From: Halorubrum rubrum
GTDB lineage: Archaea > Halobacteriota > Halobacteria > Halobacteriales > Haloferacaceae
DNA length: 64,000 bases
Direction: 5' to 3'
Assembly (NCBI RefSeq): GCF_024494685.1
Contig: NZ_JANHDM010000011.1
Span: forward strand, 62,001 to 126,000
This document shows positions 60,963-64,000 of this stretch, piece by piece. The translations under genes were made by a program, and so were the position numbers. The notes below the pieces were generated by a model. That model saw only the letters and a list, made by a program, of their open reading frames with translations, made no database searches and was not told the origin of the DNA. Each line of letters begins with the position of its first letter. Position 1 is the stretch's first letter.

Positions 60963-62801
60963 ATGAACACGGTGCTGTGGGTCCTGACGGGGGTCCTCGC
61001 GTACACGGCGGCCATGACGTGGCTCCGGAACCGGGGGATCCTCCCGGACTCCGTGCGGGTCTCCGGGCCGCTCACGACCCTCCACACCCGTCGCGGACGG
61101 ATGCTCCTCGAGCGACTGGCCGGACCGCGGCGGTTCTGGCGCGCGGTCGCGAACCTCGGGCTCGGTGGCGCGCTCGTCGCGATGGTCGGCTCGTTCGTCC
61201 TCATCGTCTCCTCGGGGCTCTCCGCGCTGTCGACCACGCAGCCCTCCGCGATCCAGCAGCCGCAGAACTTCCTCATCATCCCCGGCGTCAACGAGTTCCT
61301 CCCGCTGTCGGTCGCGCCCGAGATCGTCGGCGGGCTCGCGATCGCGATGGTCGTCCACGAGGGAGCACACGGCCTGCTCTGTCGCGTCGAGGGCATCGAG
61401 ATCGACTCGATGGGGCTGGTCTTCCTCGCGATCCTTCCCGTCGGCGCGTTCGTCGAGCCGGACGAGGAGGCGACCCAGGAGGCGTCCCGCGGCGCGCGCG
61501 CTCGGATGTTCGCCGCCGGCGTCACCGCCAACGTCGTCCTCACGGTCGTCGTCTTCGCGCTGCTCTTCGGTCCCGTCGTCGGCGCGATGAGCGTCGCGCC
61601 CGGCTACGCGGTCGGCGAGGTGAATCCGGGGTCGCCGGCGGCCGACGCGGACCTGACGCGGGGCGACCGGATCGTCGAGGTCGCCGGCGAGCCGGTCGCT
61701 GACGCCGCCGAGTTCGAGTCCGCGCTCGCCGACGCCGACGCCGACGCCGACGTCTCGATGCTCGTCGACGACGGCGACGGGGAGCGCGAGGTCACGGTCG
61801 AACGGGAGCTCCAGGCGATCGGATCGGCCGGCGGCAACCCCTTCGGCGTCACCGTCGAGGACGACCCGATCGTCGTCGCCGCGGTGAACGGCGAGCCGGT
61901 TCGGACCGAGAGCGAACTCCTCGGGGCCGTCGGCGACGACGAGCGCGCGACCGTGACGACCGAGGCGACGGACGGCGCGAACGTCACCGAACGCGAGGTG
62001 CCGATAGGCGCGTACGTCGTCGGCGTCCAGGAGGACGGCCCCATCGCCGACGCCGGCGCGGCGGTCGGCGAGCCGCTCACGATCGTGGAGATCGACGGCG
62101 ACCGGATCCGCGACGACGACGCGCTCGCGGCGACCCTCCAGGAGCGGGAGCCGGGGACGACCGTCGAGGTGATCGCGTACACCGCCGCGGACGAGCGCGT
62201 CAGCTACGACGTCGAGCTCGATCCCCACCCGAACCGCGAGGGCGGGTTCATCGGCGTGAGCGTCTTCCCCGGCACGAGCGGGCTCGCCCTCGACGACGTC
62301 GGCGTCTCCGAGTACCCGGCCGGCGCGTACCTCGAACTGCTCGGCGGCGACGGCGGCGAGGACGCGCTCGACGGCGTTCCGATCGGCGGACTCGCGAACT
62401 CCGCGCTCGGGCTCGTCTTCGTCACGTTGATCCTTCCGCTCGGGAGCCTCTTCGGGCTCCCGTTCAACTTCGCCGGGTTCGCCGGCGGGATCACCAACTT
62501 CTACGTCCTCGAAGGCGGGCTCGCGTTCCTCGGCGGCGGCGCGTTCCTCTTCGCGAACCTGCTCTTCTGGACCGGCTGGATCAACATCCAGCTCGCGCTG
62601 TTCAACTGTCTGCCGGCGTTCCCGCTCGACGGCGGCCGGATCCTCCGGATGGTCGCCGAGGCGGTCGTGAGCCGGCTCCCGATCGGCGACCGGCACGCGG
62701 CCGTCCGGACGATCACGGTCTCCTCCGGGCTGGTCATGCTCTTCGGGCTGGTGTCGATGGTGTTCGGCAACCAGATCCTCTCGGCGCTCGGACTGATGTA
62801 A
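60963..62801 (+). CDS. Site-2 protease family (M50) membrane metalloprotease
   Basis: A 612-aa intramembrane metalloprotease. The zinc motif is H132-E-G-A-H136 in MVVHEGAHGLL. The C-terminal partner motif is NCLPAFPLDGGRIL (about 554-567), with its essential Asp. Between them lie two PDZ-like domains (about 215-275 and 350-420), which regulate substrate access. Six or more helices are predicted. Such proteases cut membrane-bound regulators. The stop lies 11 bp from the convergent TnpB gene. Confidence 0.93.
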   Translation: MNTVLWVLTGVLAYTAAMTWLRNRGILPDSVRVSGPLTTLHTRRGRMLLERLAGPRRFWRAVANLGLGGALVAMVGSFVLIVSSGLSALSTTQPSAIQQPQNFLIIPGVNEFLPLSVAPEIVGGLAIAMVVHEGAHGLLCRVEGIEIDSMGLVFLAILPVGAFVEPDEEATQEASRGARARMFAAGVTANVVLTVVVFALLFGPVVGAMSVAPGYAVGEVNPGSPAADADLTRGDRIVEVAGEPVADAAEFESALADADADADVSMLVDDGDGEREVTVERELQAIGSAGGNPFGVTVEDDPIVVAAVNGEPVRTESELLGAVGDDERATVTTEATDGANVTEREVPIGAYVVGVQEDGPIADAGAAVGEPLTIVEIDGDRIRDDDALAATLQEREPGTTVEVIAYTAADERVSYDVELDPHPNREGGFIGVSVFPGTSGLALDDVGVSEYPAGAYLELLGGDGGEDALDGVPIGGLANSALGLVFVTLILPLGSLFGLPFNFAGFAGGITNFYVLEGGLAFLGGGAFLFANLLFWTGWINIQLALFNCLPAFPLDGGRILRMVAEAVVSRLPIGDRHAAVRTITVSSGLVMLFGLVSMVFGNQILSALGLM

Positions 62802-62812
62802 ACTACTCCGCC

Positions 62813-64000
62813 CTACTCGCTCACGGCTTCGCCGTTCGCTTCGTTGAGGGCGGGGCTTTCGCGTGGACTCCCGTTCTGGCCATCGCTGGCAGGCTCATAA
62901 TCGCCGTTCACGTTCAACGTCCCGCGATTCAAGCGCACGTTTACGGGTGCGCCTCCGCCCGACGACGTTTGCGCCGAGCGGAGATGCTTCAGGCCGATGT
63001 TCTTCGCCGCGTTGTACTCTGCGTGGGGAGAGTATCCACACTTCAGACACTCGAATACGTCCTGTCCGTCCGAAGTGGGGCGGTTGTCTTCGTGAGTGAA
63101 CCCGCACTTCGAACACCGCTGGGAGGTGTAGGCGGGACTCACCTGTTCAACCGAGACACCGACGACTTCGGCTTTGTACTCCACGTACTCGAACAGGCGT
63201 CGGAAGGCCCACGCGTGGAACTTCTTGGCGTTCGGCATCCGCTCACGAATCCCCGTCAGGTTCTCGAACGCGATCACGTCACAGTCGCGTTCGACTGCTT
63301 CCGCGACGAGTTCCTTCGAGACGGTGTGTAAAAAGTGGTCGTAGCGTCCCGTCTCCGTGCGTCCGACCGATTGGATATTTTCGTGGGCCGCCCGCGTCCC
63401 ACGCCGTTGGAGCGACCCGCGTCGCTTTTCGAACTCGCGGTGCCAGTGGTTCAGCTCTGCGCCGTTCCAGAACGTGCCTGTTGACGTGACGGCGACGTTT
63501 TCGATGCCGAGGTCAACGCCGAGGACTGTGCTGTGCTCGGCGTTGCCGTCGTCGGCAGTCTCGAACTCCACGTCCGCCTTTGTGCGGACGTGAAGGTAGA
63601 ACTCGCCGTCGCGGTAGTGGAGTTCTGCGCCCGTCACGTCGTAGTCGTCGTTGAACAGGTACTCCGAGTGAGGCGTCTCGCGATTCTCGTCCGGAAGGAC
63701 GTACTCGGCCGTAATGCGGCCTTCGACGGTTGAGAGCGTCGCGTGGTCGTCGTTGAACGTGGCACACCGCTTGTCGTAGACGAGTGTGGAGGCGGAGAAG
63801 TGCGGCTTTCCCGCGTAGTCGCCTTGTTTCCAGCGGGCGACGACGCTCTGGACGGCGTCGGCGGCCTTGTTGCGAGCGTTCTGAACGAGATTCGCTTGTA
63901 ACCGTGTCTCAGTCCGTACGTCGTCGTAGGTTTCACGTTGGAGTTGGGCTTTGCTTGTCGTTTTATACTCGCCTTGCCAGGCGTGGTCTACAACGTAGTT
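62813..64000 (-). CDS. tnpB: TnpB-type RNA-guided nuclease (IS200/IS605 OrfB), N-terminus cut by the window
   Basis: The visible 395 residues run to the stop at 62813, and the frame stays open through base 64000, so the start lies outside. RuvC-like motifs are D in [12 protein letters not shown] in [10 protein letters not shown] and, in the third place, E in [12 protein letters not shown] where many homologues have Asp. The zinc ribbon CSKCG-x(18)-CLKCG is intact. TnpB proteins cleave DNA under guidance of an RNA from the element's right end. That end here would fall in the few bases next to the M50 gene stop. No TnpA is visible. Confidence 0.92.
   Translation of the reverse strand, partial: NYVVDHAWQGEYKTTSKAQLQRETYDDVRTETRLQANLVQNARNKAADAVQSVVARWKQGDYAGKPHFSASTLVYDKRCATFNDDHATLSTVEGRITAEYVLPDENRETPHSEYLFNDDYDVTGAELHYRDGEFYLHVRTKADVEFETADDGNAEHSTVLGVDLGIENVAVTSTGTFWNGAELNHWHREFEKRRGSLQRRGTRAAHENIQSVGRTETGRYDHFLHTVSKELVAEAVERDCDVIAFENLTGIRERMPNAKKFHAWAFRRLFEYVEYKAEVVGVSVEQVSPAYTSQRCSKCGFTHEDNRPTSDGQDVFECLKCGYSPHAEYNAAKNIGLKHLRSAQTSSGGGAPVNVRLNRGTLNVNGDYEPASDGQNGSPRESPALNEANGEAVSE

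Overview
The window is high-GC DNA from an extreme halophilic archaeon (Halobacteria), most likely a Halorubrum-type member of the Haloferacales. The evidence is very acidic proteins, ATG starts close behind TATA-like boxes (leaderless transcription), an archaeal secF-secD pair, type II glyceraldehyde-3-phosphate dehydrogenase, F420/methanopterin genes (cofE, mer), archaemetzincin, a tRNA intron with a strict bulge-helix-bulge, and many families that are mostly or only haloarchaeal (DUF5812, DUF6432, UPF0146, HVO_0234-type propeller). Family names given from memory are marked as tentative where I am unsure. Genus is an inference.

Layout. 1-6.3 kb: a cyclase/formamidase-like hydrolase, then a sulfur/redox group (DsrE-like protein, small membrane proteins, TauE/SafE permease, thioredoxin, class V aminotransferase), a methyltransferase and a toxin-antitoxin module whose toxin has an early stop codon. 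6.6-10.9 kb: tRNA-Thr, an unknown helical protein, tRNA-Gly, a phosphate permease, and a cis-prenyltransferase-like gene divergent from a membrane protein and a DUF5812 protein. 11-15 kb: a winged-helix regulator, then an overlapping operon of methyltransferase, Tat-exported serine hydrolase and a membrane protein that looks like its detached C-terminus. 15-20 kb: secF-secD, a phosphodiesterase and a second phosphate permease. 20.5-29 kb: YgfZ-like protein, DUF6432, archaemetzincin, UPF0146, a HAD phosphatase, two tRNAs around a PD-(D/E)XK nuclease gene, the CCA-adding enzyme, two fluoride channels and a HerA-like ATPase. 29-44.7 kb: mostly housekeeping enzymes and transporters (two isoaspartyl methyltransferase homologues, hydroxyacid dehydrogenase, PurD-like ATP-grasp enzyme, KatG, MFS and Gate-type transporters, M29 aminopeptidase, GAPDH, amidase). 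44.9-51 kb: a complete five-gene oligopeptide ABC importer operon, divergent from the amidase. 51-64 kb: a Zn/Cd-type P-type ATPase, DUF5518, Tsr3-like enzyme, cofE-mer, a chemotaxis transducer with no external sensor, a site-2 protease and a truncated TnpB gene at the window edge.

The most unusual feature is a dispersed intergenic element of about 220-390 bp present five times (near 20.1, 29.1, 31.7, 55.5 and 56.5 kb). Each copy carries the same conserved linkers around three stem positions. The stem sequences differ between copies, but the pairing is kept in almost every case. Every copy sits between genes that point toward or away from each other, and none lies between co-directional genes. 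This pattern of compensatory change points to a selected RNA or DNA fold rather than decayed coding sequence. A second signal is a two-part promoter motif shared by the permease and thioredoxin genes at the same distance from their starts.
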